Below, in pieces: positions 33,177-47,200 of a stretch of 64,000 nucleotides of DNA. The stretch is taken from contig CAIIXF020000005.1 of the NCBI GenBank assembly GCA_903813345.2, positions 6,167,375 through 6,231,374 on the forward strand, read 5' to 3'. The notes below the pieces were generated by a model. That model saw only the letters and a list, made by a program, of their open reading frames with translations. It had not been told where the DNA came from and did no database searches. Origin of the DNA: Owenia fusiformis (Eukaryota; Annelida; Polychaeta; Sabellida; Oweniidae). The position numbers and the translations under genes are program-made. Each line of letters begins with the position of its first letter. The first letter of the stretch is position 1.

Positions 33177-34999
33177 CTTGTCGAGAATTCGAACAGCCCG
33201 AATTGTCGACTTTAGCAGAGAAATTCTTCCAATAAACCGATGTGCTTAGAATATATTTTACAATTTATTGTAATATGACTACTTAACTATCATGAACACT
33301 ATAAGACATAGCGAAATAGACGCTTGAAATACATCATTTTGTCGATTTTAGTATGAATATTTTTTTATTTTGGTTTACACCCTTCTTATCAGATTTTGTT
33401 CTGAATTGCAACACTGTATTTGATTGGTGAAATTAGGAAATGACGTCATTTTACTCAAGTTCTCTACCAATCAAATTTGATATAATGAAGTATTTTGGAA
33501 TATAGAACAAGGCCAATGAAACTGGATTGGTCCGGATTTTTCCAATTTTCCAAGGAGGACCAACCTTCTTGCAGGGTTTGACTTATTTTAAATGTGTGAC
33601 TGAGTGCAGCAGGCAGACCATTACTAAAATTATTTTGCACAGTCAGTGTTTAGTCCTTTTTCACTCTTTTCACTTTTCTGTTGTGAAGAACACTAAAAAA
33701 TATAACCAACAAGGAGGGGGGGGGGGCAAAATTCTTGTCTTATTTATAGAAAAAAACTTTTAGGCTCCTAAAACCGAACTCCTATGCAGTGTCTCGGTAT
33801 ATCACTGCACGGGAGTTCGTCCTAAAACCAAAAAGAGGGACCCTGCCCACTGGCGGATTAGGGAGGGGGGCTGGGGGCCCGGGTGCCCGATCTTGAAATG
33901 TAAAGTAATTTGTGGACTATTAGTCTGAATATTTCCCCCCTGGTGTGACAGCATACAAAATATTCCCCCAAATATGTTTTTGAGGGTATATTTTGTTTGC
34001 TGTCCAAGTCAGCAAGTGTTGACCCCGGGGTGTTGACATTTGAAGATCATTTACCCGGTGCGCAAAGTCACAGAGACATATAAAACTGGCATAGTCTAGA
34101 CGTTACTTCTGTAGCTCTCTCTGTCTCTGTCTCTCTCTCTCTCTCTCGCTCTCGCTCTCGCTCTCGCTCTCGCTCTCGCTCTCTCTCTCTCTCTCTTATT
34201 AGAAGCAGAGTCTCTGTTAGAAGCAAAGTCGAACACTCGGTCGAACGAATGCAAATGGTAGAAAAGAGCATGGACGGATACCGGCTGAGGCCCTGGCATA
34301 CGTTATAAAGTGTTTAATAATCCCCCAGTGTACTAATGTTGGTAATGCCAGTGTATATGTAAATAAACTTTTACTATCTTAGCTATTTACTCATGCAAAT
34401 GAGTGAATAAGATGTAACAAAACAAGATAAAACACAAGAAACTTTGATATACGTCCATGGAGAGACTGAGTGAAAATACAACGTCTCCATTTCCCTGTGT
34501 TTTAAAAACCCTGCACAGACTGTCTATTCTTAAACTAATTGGTTCTGTTTCTAAGTGCTGCCATCTTTCAGTCAGGTGGAAATACATTATACAAACAAAC
34601 CATTCAAAGCGGATTTATTACGAGGGGATTTAAACATTACAACGTTTCCACGATAATATAAATATTTACAAAAGATATGAAGACGAAACCTTTGACAAAA
34701 TAATCTTTGTAATGTTATCTGATAGTTGAGGATATTTATTTGATAATTACCTATTTGAAAAATACTGAAAAATACATGGATGAGTAAAATCTCAAACAGT
34801 CAGAGAAGGATCTTGCTAATTCAGTAATTGCTTGATGTAATTGTAAAAATAGACTGTAGGACAATGTGTGATCTAATGGAGTAAACTTGATATATTAAGT
34901 TTCATGTACTTTAATTAAGAAGGTATAATTAAGACAAAACATCAACAATTAGAATCTGTTGTATTTTGTAAGCTTAGGAAGTTTATAAAAAATAGAAAA
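33177..34999. promoter_or_regulatory. Intergenic space between divergent OGA and prominin
   Basis: About 1.8 kb separates the two start codons, so the promoters of both genes must lie here or in untranslated first exons. No TATA box or other core motif was convincingly placed. The interval includes a poly-G run near 33715, an imperfect repeat around 33760-33840 and the microsatellite at 34117-34197. Confidence 0.4.
34117..34197. repeat. Compound (CT)n / (CTCTCG)n microsatellite
   Basis: CT repeats flank five to six GCTCTC hexamers. Sequence on both sides (TTTACCCGGTGCGCAAAGTC near 34050 and GAATGCAAATGGTAG near 34250) resembles the ends of the 9-bp-duplication mini-element family, so the microsatellite may have expanded inside a diverged copy. 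Confidence 0.75.
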
Positions 35000-35267
35000 A
35001 TGGATGGAAACAGAACGTTCCTAATTTTATGGATATTTTTACATTTTATCGGAATATGTCACATGGCCGATCCAGTCTTCAACCCAGAAACATTAAATGA
35101 CAGTTTGGGAAATTACGCTGATGCAAATAGCAATATTACTTTTGCACCAGTACCAGCAAGCAGTGAATACCAGACTGATTCCACATATGATGTTGGGGGT
35201 CTAGGGGTATTTTACGACATGACCAGAGGATTTCTCAATGTCATCCAGCCTAATGACTTTCCCTATG
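35000..35267 (+). CDS. Prominin exon 1 (signal peptide)
   Basis: Starts [20 protein letters not shown]; residues 1-89 plus one base. Ends VIQPNDFPY, similar to the VVQPRDFP motif of prominins before TM1. Donor GTAAGA. Read-through would stop at 35302. Confidence 0.92.
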
Positions 35268-38200
35268 GTAAGAAAGACATTTTGTCTAATTTCGCTGATT
35301 GAAATGTAAAGCTTGATCACCCCCATTCTGTTGATCAGGATGAATCATTTCCCAACTTGCATATCTGTGATGTTAAAACTGCAAGTACAAGTGATATCAT
35401 GATGCACACAGCCGCAGGCCTGTCAACTGTCCCGCAATTTGCGTATTTGTCACGCATTTGCTGAAGAATTTGAAGTCACGCCAGTTTTTTTTGCGTGACA
35501 CAAAATGTCACGCAAATACGCATTTTACCTGGTAATTGTCACGCAAATATGTTTCTGTAAAATTTTATTCAAAATATGTTTATGATACGGTAAAAATACG
35601 AACGTCGGAAAAAAACGAACGCAATTTGTTCTGATTTGTCACGCGAATCCCGTATATGTCACGCATGTTCATTGGAAATTTTCGTACCTCCCCCCCTCCG
35701 TCGACGACATCGCGAGCGTAGCGAGCGCGAAAAATTTGAGGTGATAAAAGTTTAGCAAAGGTGCTCAAACTTTGGCCAAAGGTGTTTAAAAGTTGGCCAA
35801 AGGTGTTCAAAATTTTGACAAAAGTGTTCAGATTTGGACTTCGGTGTCCAACATTTGTAAGTCACTCATATTAGGTGGTCCCAAGTTGACAGCCCTGCAG
35901 CCGGAACATATACTTGTGCTTTGAAAAGTTGTGACTTGCACTAATCAGTGCTAAATAAAAGAGAGAATGTTGAAAGAGTAAATCATATCTCTTGACCCCC
36001 CCCCCTTATGTACTTCACCTAAGGTGTATAACAGGTCATGAGGGCTTGAATTGAAAAATGCCAAAATTATTAAATCTAAATTAGATGTGACATTTCTGGA
36101 TGTAACCTGGGAGAATCTGTATTAAAGATTAAATAAATTGTGAATAATCAGCTAATCAACCATGCAGTAAAATGTGTCTAAGTGGAATACCTTTAATTGT
36201 ACCTGTAAAAAGTGTTCCACTTGGGGGGGGGGTCCACTTGTAGAGGTTCATCATGTTACATTAAGCTTAAAGGTGCAACAATGAGTGCAGAGGGGCCATC
36301 AACGATCATGGACAAGTGTCAAAATATATTTAAGTTTGGTTATTCTTTGAGACTAACATATATTTTAATTTATTATTTCCAAAGAAACCCCCTGGATGAA
36401 CATTATATTCAGCTGATATTCCTCGAAACATGCATATGGTGAATCTTAAAATCCACAGAAACTTTGAACTGAATTTACACTTCTTCATGCTGAAATTGAT
36501 AGTTTATCCATACATTTTAAGAAAATAGGTTTGTCAAAGAAGATGTTAAGCCAAATGTTGCCCTGATACATGTAGCTCAGAAAAAGTAAAATAATTCGAA
36601 TTTTCTCTCTATAGGCCTTGTTGCCCCTTTAATTGGTCTTTGGACCCTGAAAAGTGTTCCACTTACAGAGGTGTTCCACTTCTTGAGCTGTTCCACTTTA
36701 CAGTTTTCAATGGATTAATGTATTGCACTATTCTTTTATCCCAAAAACATCCAATAAATAATATCATACCAAAAAGTAATACATGCAGAAAAGTTGTTAT
36801 CTCTGATATTCTGTTTAATGGTTTAATGAGATAAGGATCATTTTGAGATTTTCAGATCTTGGAATAGACAAAAAGAAATTGATCTTAAATAAGATTGGAA
36901 AAATCGACCTCCACCCTTTTAACCCTTAAGTATATTTTTGATATTCCTCATATTTTTATTCACCAATGATCTACACTGCACATTTATTGCAATCACCTCT
37001 TGGCTATGGCCATCAATCATTTATTAACACTTGCCTGTGAAACATTTACACACAGGTCTTAATTGAACAGCATACTTAATTAAATATGGTAAGGCCCCTC
37101 TATAATATTGATCTATTGTGCATTTCCCATTACTAAGCATATCGCAACACGAAGAACAAATATAAAACTCAGTATCTTGAGAAACCATGACCTTCTATTT
37201 GTTCAAAAAGTTAAAAAACAGAAATGAAAACGTGACTTAGTTTTTATTTTTCTTGAGAGATTCATTCTAGAATTCTCAAGCCCTTCCTCTATGGTTTCAA
37301 TTATGGAACATTATTTTGTTGACAAACTTTGTTGGATTGGAAGACAAACATATCTCTTTGTAAGAACTCTCTTCTCTTTTGAATGTGGTTATTGGTCGGG
37401 AACTGGAGTATATTCAGCTTGTACTTTGTTGCTTAGTAACATATCAACACTTTCATTTAGAATGGTGTTTATTACCATGATTCAGAAAACAATTAGAAAA
37501 CTGCATATTTCAAAACTGCATATTTAAAAAATGGTAATATTATTCGAGATTGGAAATTGGTTTACCCCTTAAGAGGAATTTTAAATATACTAGATATAGT
37601 ACACAGTTGAATTATTTATAGATCTTCTATTTTCAGTACAATTTATTCATGATGCTTTCTATTAAAATTATATATAATTGTAAATGTTAAAGTAAAAGCC
37701 TTTTCCAGTTTCATATCAATGTTTCTGTATTTGCCTATTAGTTACAATGTATAGAAAGACATTGATGTATAAAATCAGCTTAGCTAGTTTAACACTAAAG
37801 CCATCAAAGCGAAATCAATATGAATTACATTAATCTGTAATCAGATTTGATGTCAAGGTCCTACTAGATTTGAAGCCATTCTTATTCAATTGGATGATAT
37901 TATATTATTTTATATTTGATATAGTGAATACATGTATAAATGTATAGGTCACTTAGGGGTTAAGGGTTTAATCTTTTTCTTCCTAATATTTATGTTAGAT
38001 AGTATTACTACTCTATCCTTTAGGGTTAACTACTACTTGAAATGAAGTTCTATTTTAGTAGCATATTTATGGTTTTATCAGCATGCAATCTATCATACGA
38101 TACATGAATGCAATGAATCATGTTGCTTGAACACTCTATAGTTACATTTCTCATTCTGTTTTAATTAGCAACCTCACCATAAGTCTAGTAGAGTCAAGTA

Positions 38201-41200
38201 GAATTTTTATTGTTGTGTCATTTTCAATATACTATCCCACCACCAGAAGTGGTGACATATCATTATAGTCTCCAACTTTTTTATTAATGATGTTTGGTGT
38301 TTGGTTAGTGTTTGGCATTCTGTGCAATATGTAACAAATGGCAGGTAGAGCTCAAAATGCTTTTATTCTTGACCTTCTACAATTTATTAAGTCACCTTCA
38401 CTTTAAGAATTTTATATTTATAAAAACATTAAATCATTTATATTTAATATTTTTTCCCCTTAATTGATACATAAAATTAGAATATTCAATTTAATTTAAA
38501 ACATACCTTTAGATACCCTCTTTTTGAACCCATCAGTAAAGTTAGGTATTTTTAACCAACACTGAATGAATTTTTAATGTTAATTTTGATCTCAAATCAA
38601 TTTCTTTATCAAATAAAGTCAGTACTGAAAGTTGGTGTTTCAAAATGAAACATAAATCCCACCTCTTACATGTAAAAATTATCAAAGGTTCTAAAACCGT
38701 TCTCACGATTTAACTTCAACATTTAAAAAATGAGAAAAAGATACAAAAATACAGGGACATGTTGAAAAAGTGTAATTTTATATACTAGGCCTATACTACA
38801 AATTATCACTTAAAGATCTATACATCGTTTTACATGTCTACCATGTAATCATTTCATTGTTGGGGGTCTGATTTCAAAGAAGGAAGTGTTCCATCACCAT
38901 ATTTAATAGTACAGTGTACTTTGTTAACCATCAATCATTCCAGACTATGTAACATTTTGATGTTTAAAAATAGCAGTTGTAGAAAGGTCCGGAATAAAAG
39001 GAGGAGACGACCCATAATTCATAGTAGGTCTCATAATCATCTCAGTCTTCTGGGGACCCCTTTCATTTTGTGTAAAATATAAAGCATGTTTGAATCATCC
39101 ATTTTGTTTAGAGTTTAATATGGCCATTGTGTAATATAAGTAGAAGTAGAGTGATAGGCATTTACAGTTAAACATACATACAAATACAGTAAAACCTGAG
39201 TATATTGAACATTTAGAGTAAAAACGTTCAGTGTTAAGAGGTGTTCACTACAGGGTAACTTATACAGATCAGAGTATGTGGGAAGGAAGGGTGTCTACTA
39301 GGTGTTCACTAGAGAGAGGTGTTCACTAAGACAGGTTTTACTGTACGAGCGTATATATGATAAAAGAAGCAAATCTCAAATGACTGAAAAATATGTTGTA
39401 AAGTAAATGAATTAAAATCCATTATTAGTGAAAGAATCAATTCCTGTTTGTATAGAGTGCCATGACTTTTTAAGACTTGAGATAAGTCAAATACAGATAA
39501 AAACATACATTTGCCGTATTGATTTATTACTATACTAAAGTAATTATTGCATTAGCATTAATTTTTAATATTGTTTTCTTGTCAAACATCATGGGATTCA
39601 AATTATTGTACAAGTATCTATAGATAATGATGGTGTGTTGAAGGGTATGATATACAGTTAGAGCCAGTTAGACCACCTGTATATCTGAACACCTCGATCT
39701 GTACACCAAATAGATACATTTCAATACGAGAATATATCATTATATGGATATTCCTTCTTACTTAAGGATCACTTTAAGGATCATTGAACCCATACAACAT
39801 GCTCCTTTTGGAATTGAATATATGACATCACCAATGATGCATCACATAATGACATGTCCTTAGCCCCCTGACCCTCATCTGCCCCTTGAATACATGTACA
39901 TATACATGTAACTGGAGAACCCTTTTCATCTTCTTTTGATAATTTATAACTTCAAACAATTCCTCTCATTGAATCCATGCATATTAATGTTACTTTTGAT
40001 ATTGATAAATGTATAAAGCAAAGAGGAGAATATTTCTTTGATTGTGTCAGGAAGTAGGTACATTGATATGTTAACCCTTTGTTAATCTTTTACTACAGTG
40101 ATTTTCTAATTTGCAATTATCATTTGTAACAATTTTACTTTTACATATTTCAGACATAATTGGTGGTGTTGTAGGTGGCACATATGACATCATGGCAAAT
40201 ATAATGAATGTAAGTAACTAACATTTTATGTCCAATATTATCATATTACCACCAAGTACAACTTGTATATGTTTCTACCTGAGAGAGGATCGTCAGCAAC
40301 AATCAGTTTACTTTACCAAAAGGTTGTTGAGACTTTCCCACCTTTAGTTATGTACTAAATTGCTAAATATTAAAAACACTGGAAAGTGTGTTGCACATCT
40401 GATATGTGACCATTGAATTCAAGGATCTGAATTCTAGGATAAGTGATATTTAAATTGATTACTATGTATTAGTTTGTTCAATAAATTCGGTGATTGTTAT
40501 CGATCCCCCACAGGTTGTGATGTACATCCTTGGCTTCGCAATATGTTTTGTCATCGGCATCCTCTTCATGATCATCATGCCCATCGCTGGCTGCTGCATG
40601 CTATGCTGTCGTTGTTGCTGCGGTGGCTGTGGGGGAAGTCTCAGAGCAAAGCACAGTGAAAGCGCCAGCTGCAAGAAGATCGTCTTCTCAATTGTTCTAC
40701 TACTAATGGCATTATTAATGGGGTAAGAATATTTGTCTCTATACTGTAGATGTATATTTTTGTATTGATGAGGTTACTAGCTACTAGCTATAATGTAGGT
40801 AGGTGATCGTTGAAAATTGAATTGAATTTTGAATCTTGATTTATATAATAGAGACGCTTGGGTGTAATCATTATTTAGTCCTTCAACGAGAAACACATTG
40901 CTAGTTTGAAAACAGAAGGATGTGTTGAAAATTATAATGTTAGTTGAACTAAATGATTATAATCTATAGGTACCCTTTGCATTCGTTTGACTTCACTTCT
41001 TAAAATAGAGCTTCGTCTTCACTCTTTCAAACTAAAATAAACCTGTGAACTCACCGCGCCAATCAGTGTTCGTCGGCCAAATTTGACCGACGTTCTATAT
41101 ATGGGCATTCCTTCTGACGTCATCGTTGAGCCCAGAATTGACCAATGACATACGCATATTTAATTAGAACGCATTTGGCGTATGTTTCTTCAAGCTCGCT

Positions 41201-44200
41201 GATTGGTGGAAGAAAGGTCAGCACTTAGGTCAGAAGTGATTTACTCCCCAAACTGTCACCGGTACCCGTCCTGGGGGCGGGGCTACTTAACTGTAATATG
41301 GTCTCTACTAGGCAGAGTGTAGTTTAACTAGACTCTGCACGCAGGGTAATCTATAGGTTAATTTGATATAAAATTATTCTATTTTTATAAATACACTTTT
41401 ACTATATTTGTCTGTCTGTGCTATATTTTCAGGAGTGGTATCATATGTACATATATCAGTAACAGTCACATGACAACTGCGCTTGGCCAATTCCCCAAGT
41501 CTGTAACAACCAATCTTGCTGACATCAACACATTCATGAATGACACAGTTGGCGTAAGTCCACCTTCATTCAACTACCACTATTTATAAATTAGAACAGG
41601 TACAATGATATCCACAGGTTGCTATATCTCAACGGACTGCCAAAATCTAACATTACCTGTTTTAGTCAAAGTCTCAATGTTTCGTACATTCGACAGTGTG
41701 GAAACAGAGTGGCGTGTAACTTTGAAATGTTTTAATGGGTTGCATCACCTGGTTGCTCTAATGCTGTAGAGATCACTGATTCACATCAAATCAGAAATGA
41801 AAGGCAAATACTCTTATATGCAATCTTTTCATAGAATACTGCACTGTATATGCAAAAGGCAACCGAAGGCTTTAAAAGATAACTTGCATTTCTCCATTGA
41901 TTTATTGAAGTGTTACTTGTTTAAAACCCAAAATATTTAAAACTCCATTGATTTATTGAAGTGTTACTTGTTTAAAACCGAAAATATTTAAAACTCCATT
42001 GATTTATTGAAATATTCCAAACTCCATTGATTTATTGAAGTGTTACTTGTTTAAAACCCAAAATATTCAAAACTATGTTGTGAATAGATGTATTACATGT
42101 AAATATATGCTATTTTATTTCAGCAAATCAAGTATGCAGCTATAGATGAGTTTGGCTTTACAAAATCTGTCATATTTAGGGACCTTGACAGTAAGTATTT
42201 TAACGGGTATAAGCCAGGGATCGAATAGAGAGTTTAGAATCGTGAGAATTCTTTTTTTTATTCATTTAATTTAAATTGGGATTGTGACCTTACATATAAA
42301 TGATATTGTTGAATTTGATCATTTAGAAACTTTTAAGTAATTATACATGTACAGAGTGGCCCAAAACATCCATATTTTTATTTTAATATAACTAATATAA
42401 AATAATATCTACTATATCTATACACCTATACGGTCCTAAAGATAGATTGATCAGTTATCCCATTTGAGGAAAACTTTATTCTTGCATCTCCATGAAAAAT
42501 ATTTCTTAGATGTATGTTTTATTAAAAAGTATCGCCAATTTGAAGAATAAAACATGGATATTTTTGCCCACCCTGTATAATACATCTATTTTATTAACAT
42601 ATTTGACATTTTGAAATCTATAGAAATACTGATCTAATAACCCTAAGCCTATCTTTATCAAGTTACAATATGCTATCTCTTCCCCTCATAATATACTGCT
42701 GAGTGTTAAGAATGCATAATGCCTATGCAAAAGCATATGCTGCTGCAAATCTTAGCAAAAAGTATAATAGATTCAAACAATGTTTCTCTTATTCAATTGT
42801 GGAGGTACGCAGATTGTAGTAATGGCCTAGCTATAAAGATATTTGATCAATATATGCCTAGCAAACAGGAAAAATTTAAAGTACACGCAGGTATTACGAT
42901 AATTTTATAATGATGGGTTCCAAGAACTGGCAAGTGTTTTCCTGTTAGGAACAGAGCTGAAGGAGAACTTGACAGATTTACATGACACCAAGCCTTTTAT
43001 AATGGGTCTATTATGACATAGGAGGCCAAAATAACACTATACCATGATCATTGTGCAAACACTACTAGAGATTATTCCTTTATTTAATGTCACCGTAGGC
43101 TCTTTCTATAGAAATTCAAAATTTGTCTGCTAAAAACAACTTTATGTACACATATCACTTAGCATTGATTTCCGGTTATGTAGTGCAGAGTCTGGGTTTT
43201 AAAGGAAAAGTACGAAGTACAGGGGGAGACAAAATCATCAATGATTTTTTATTGCATTCAGGAATATGTAAAATCAGTTGCACGCGCTCATAAAAACATA
43301 CATTTGAGACTATTAGCAGCTATGGTATAAAAAAATATTGTAGTAATATTAAATTATAAGATTTCTTTACTAGTATAGACATTTACATGAGCTCTTACAG
43401 CTTTGTCTACTTGAGTCATATGTAGAGCTGGTGATAACCATATTTTCTAATATTATTAAGATTTTGAATAACAGTTCTTTTACCGAAGATGTAAAAATGG
43501 AGAAAAACTAGAATTTACAAGTGCTTGAGAGTACATACAATCTAAAATAAACATTTATTACATGCTATCTGATAAAAATTTAGTATTTCAAGAAGTTTGA
43601 CATCTAAAAGATAAATATTGAATTATTTTAAGAGTACTTGAAGATATTTTCCCAAAATAATGATATGTTGAAAGCATTTCAACAAGAAAAGAATCTGTAG
43701 AATCATTAGCGTTGGAAAGTTTGAAATATCAGTTAATTTTTTCCCTGTAGTGTAGGTCCTGATTATGGTTAAAGGTTATTAATTGGGTATCAAAGAAAAA
43801 ATATAACACCCCATCCATGCGTGTCACCTTTATTCATAATCAATTAACTTAGCATACTGCCTTCTTAAATACTGGTTCAATAGTATTGATTCATGTGTTC
43901 CTTTGTTACATCTAAAGTAAGGTTCCCCTAAGACAGTATAATTGTAGCCAATCAATGGCTTCTTATTGATTTACTTCAAATGAGGGAATATACAGAAGAT
44001 TATCTATTGCGTAATGGCCATGGAAATAAGTCCATCGTATTAGAATTCATATAAATAAGAATTATTATCCAATGCCAAGTAGAGTTTTAGGGAGATAACT
44101 TGGTAAAATATATCCCGTATCGTGATTTTGAGGTTTCCATATCCTGAACCTCCATATCTCCCGCCCATATCTCCCGCTCCAGGACATATCTTCCCGCTTC

Positions 44201-47200
44201 GAAAATAAAATTTGAAAAAATTGAAAAAAAGAAAAAATCTGAAAAAATTTTGTAAAAATTGAAAAAAGAAAAAAATAGAAAAAATAAAATTTGAAAAATG
44301 TGAAAAAATTGAAAAAAAAAATTGAAAACAATTTTAAAGAAAATTAGAAAACTCTACTTAGTATAGGATAAAGAAGTTATGTACGGTCGGTTTGAATATT
44401 GGGTTCATCCCTCGTGAGATATACACATCTACCTTCGGTCCCTACGGTCCCTCAGGTAGATATGCATATCTCCCCCTGGATAAATCCCATATCCAAAACC
44501 TCCCAGTACATAACCCTTATGTTTACATTTCAAGTGTAAACACTAGAGAAAGATATATCTTTGGCTTTCCTTTTTCATTTTACAATCTTATTTGCTCATT
44601 GATGATTCCATTTTAATAATTTTAATTGCATATTTATTTTTGAAGCAATTGAAATGTTTTTATCAACTATGATTGAAATAAAATACAAAAATTATTTGTC
44701 ATTAATACCATGGGCTTTCAACTAGTTGAAAGCCCATGGTAATACCAGGAAAACCATTAATATTAAATTTCAGTATTTATTTCTGTCATTAACTTATTTT
44801 TACTTGTGCATGTTGTGTTTAATGAATTTTTTAGTCCTTAAATGCAAAATGATAATAAAAAAAAGTTAAGACAATTTGACCTAAATGTTGTACACTCCCT
44901 GAGCAAGTAACATAAAACAAAATTGAATTGATTAATTAACTAATCAACTTTGATCTAAACCATCCCTTATCATATCAAAGTAAACACAATTAATGTTGTA
45001 GTTGACCACATTATTAATTCGGTACAGTATTTGGGTCACAATACCTTACTATTCTGTGCACTCACATTTAAATTGAAGAACCTACAAACCTGAAATAAAA
45101 TACAAATACAACGTTTCTTAACACTGAGACAAATGTGTTTCACAAGGAGAGTATAATCAATAACATCTACAATAGGTAGACTCATAGCATATGGAATGTT
45201 TTGCCTGTTGCCTAGCAACAGTGTTTAATCAGTGAAGTCCTTCAATAGCATTTCCAATACAGTTACAAATCAAGGAGGATTGGCTCCCAGAATGCAACAC
45301 CGATATTCTGCAAAACAATCACCTAGCGATAGCTTTGTTGGAGAGTATCGGGTCATTCTCCATGCAGTCGTACAAATTATACAGACACGAATAGCAAATG
45401 ACGCATGCGTGGAGATTAAAGAATATCGAGTTGGAACCCTGGCTTCCAATCCTCCTTGGTTACAAATAGTGTAACTTGCATTAAGGTTGTTTACGATAAA
45501 AACCTTTTTAGATAGATTGTGCTATTTTTTTCAAAAGGTCATATGCCCTTGGCCTTCTCTAAGATTTCTGAATAGAATTGTGTGTTACTTTGGCATGTAG
45601 AGTATTTCATAATGGCCATGTCCAGTCTTAAATTGACATGTCATGGTGTCATGTTAATATCATATCCATGTCATAAATGATGAAACTTATTCAATTCTGG
45701 ACATACAGCCAAATATTTTGATTGTTGATTGTTGGGAATATTACCTATGAACTATTATGATTTGGAGTCACTCAATTTGGTTTCTGAGTTTGTAGCTAGA
45801 CTTTCCACCCATGGTACCGAACAAGAGTGCTTTTTTAATGCTAATCAAGTAATTAAAATAAGTCAACATTGTTTCAACTAGGAACCACGAGAACTCAAAA
45901 ACTAAACTTCTTATTTTATAGTATTGACATTTTCATATTTGATACATGAACAATACACATTAATGCTCATTATTTAATAGGGTGTAATTGTCAGAGATCC
46001 CCAGAATTCTTTTTTTCTAATTAAGGATCCCCTACACTGCCTTAACTTCATTGTCCAGAGATTTGTCATAAATAAATATTAATGATGGAACTCTACATTC
46101 CAATCACTTCACAGCGATCTCCCCAGGAATTTTTTCTCAAGTTGGTGCAAAATTCTCATTTTCACAATTCAGACCAAAATTAGTCAAAATATGCCAATTT
46201 TTCATGATTTTTCACATTTTCAAGTGGGTGCAAATGGATTTTCAGGTGGGTGCAATGCTGTTTTCAAAATCCCAGGTGGGTGCTGCGCCCACTTGCTTTA
46301 ATGGTGGGGAGATCACTGCATCATATTATGATAGAAGACATTGCTTTCGGGAAAAATTGTTTTAGAGTAAAACAAGCCAATATTTGGTCCAGGAATTGAT
46401 TTCCAGAGGGAATTGAATGACAAAAAATCCCTCTAACAGTATATTCTATTGAATGATCCAATAAGAGTATCAAACACATGTACTATTTGATGTTCTAAGG
46501 GAAATGGCATATTGACATCTGTAACTTTTTAACACCCACTGAGACACCTGTATTCATTTTGCCATTAGGCAAATAAAGGATTTAAAATTAAACTTAGGGT
46601 TAGTTAAGTATACACATTCATTTATAAAGGTATAGCATTTTTTAATTTTTTAGAAAAAATGTTAAATTACATTTTTGGGAAAGTGACAAAGAGAGGTCAC
46701 TCCAAAATGAAAAAAAATCGGCTTGACATATAAAAAAAAAGACTTAATGGATCTACTATCCAATCATTGAAGTTTGTTTTGATAATGTCTCACCTTAGCT
46801 TGGTATATTATTGATTACTAAATAACAAAGTAATGCCAAAGGGTATTTGAATTGTTGTAGATATTGGTGTATTGATGGGAGTTCCACTTAGGGATGAGAT
46901 AGCTACTACAGGGGGTGTGGATGCAGCATTAGACAGCATTGCGGCTCTGGATGGATGTAAGTAAAAGACAGGTGTAGCTACATATATTGGCTACAGGTGT
47001 AACATTTGCTATAAAGTAAAATCTCAGAAAAAATTTATTTTACTGTGAAAGGTCTATGAAATCAAATGATTCAACTGTTATACAATCAAGTTTGCTGCTA
47101 ATTGTATTGTATTGTATCCATTATTACCGCAGATATAATGTGAGTTACAATTTTTCATTTACCTAAAATTAACATATTATGCATCCTTGCTGCAAGGGTA

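Larger units (their letters stand above)
35268..40153. other. Prominin intron 1 (4.9 kb)
   Basis: Holds the 483-bp element at 35415-35897, GTTCCACTT-type repeats at 36180-36245 and 36650-36700, the third R3 copy (38238-38370, inverted) and the MITE at 39185-39345. The rest is AT-rich, with no supported exon. Confidence 0.6.
42191..46860. other. Prominin intron 5 (4.7 kb)
   Basis: Contains a mariner MITE (42352-42575), an A-rich element (44067-44369), a perfect palindrome (44706-44741), an inverted-repeat element (45260-45465) and a CAG-GATCTCC element (46112-46318). No exon is missing between exons 5 and 6. Confidence 0.6.

Noticed and set aside
34068-34299. Minus-strand ORFs with long RE/RA dipeptide runs
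   Set aside because: They are translations of the CT/CTCTCG microsatellite.
36212-39506. Short ORFs in prominin intron 1
   Set aside because: No family resemblance, no splice-phase fit between exons 1 and 2, and several overlap repeats.
41892-42074. Regular repeat array considered as CRISPR
   Set aside because: Direct tandem repeats without unique spacers, in an animal intron.
44065-44331. Phe-rich minus-strand ORF
   Set aside because: Low-complexity A-rich tract on the plus strand; no coding signature.
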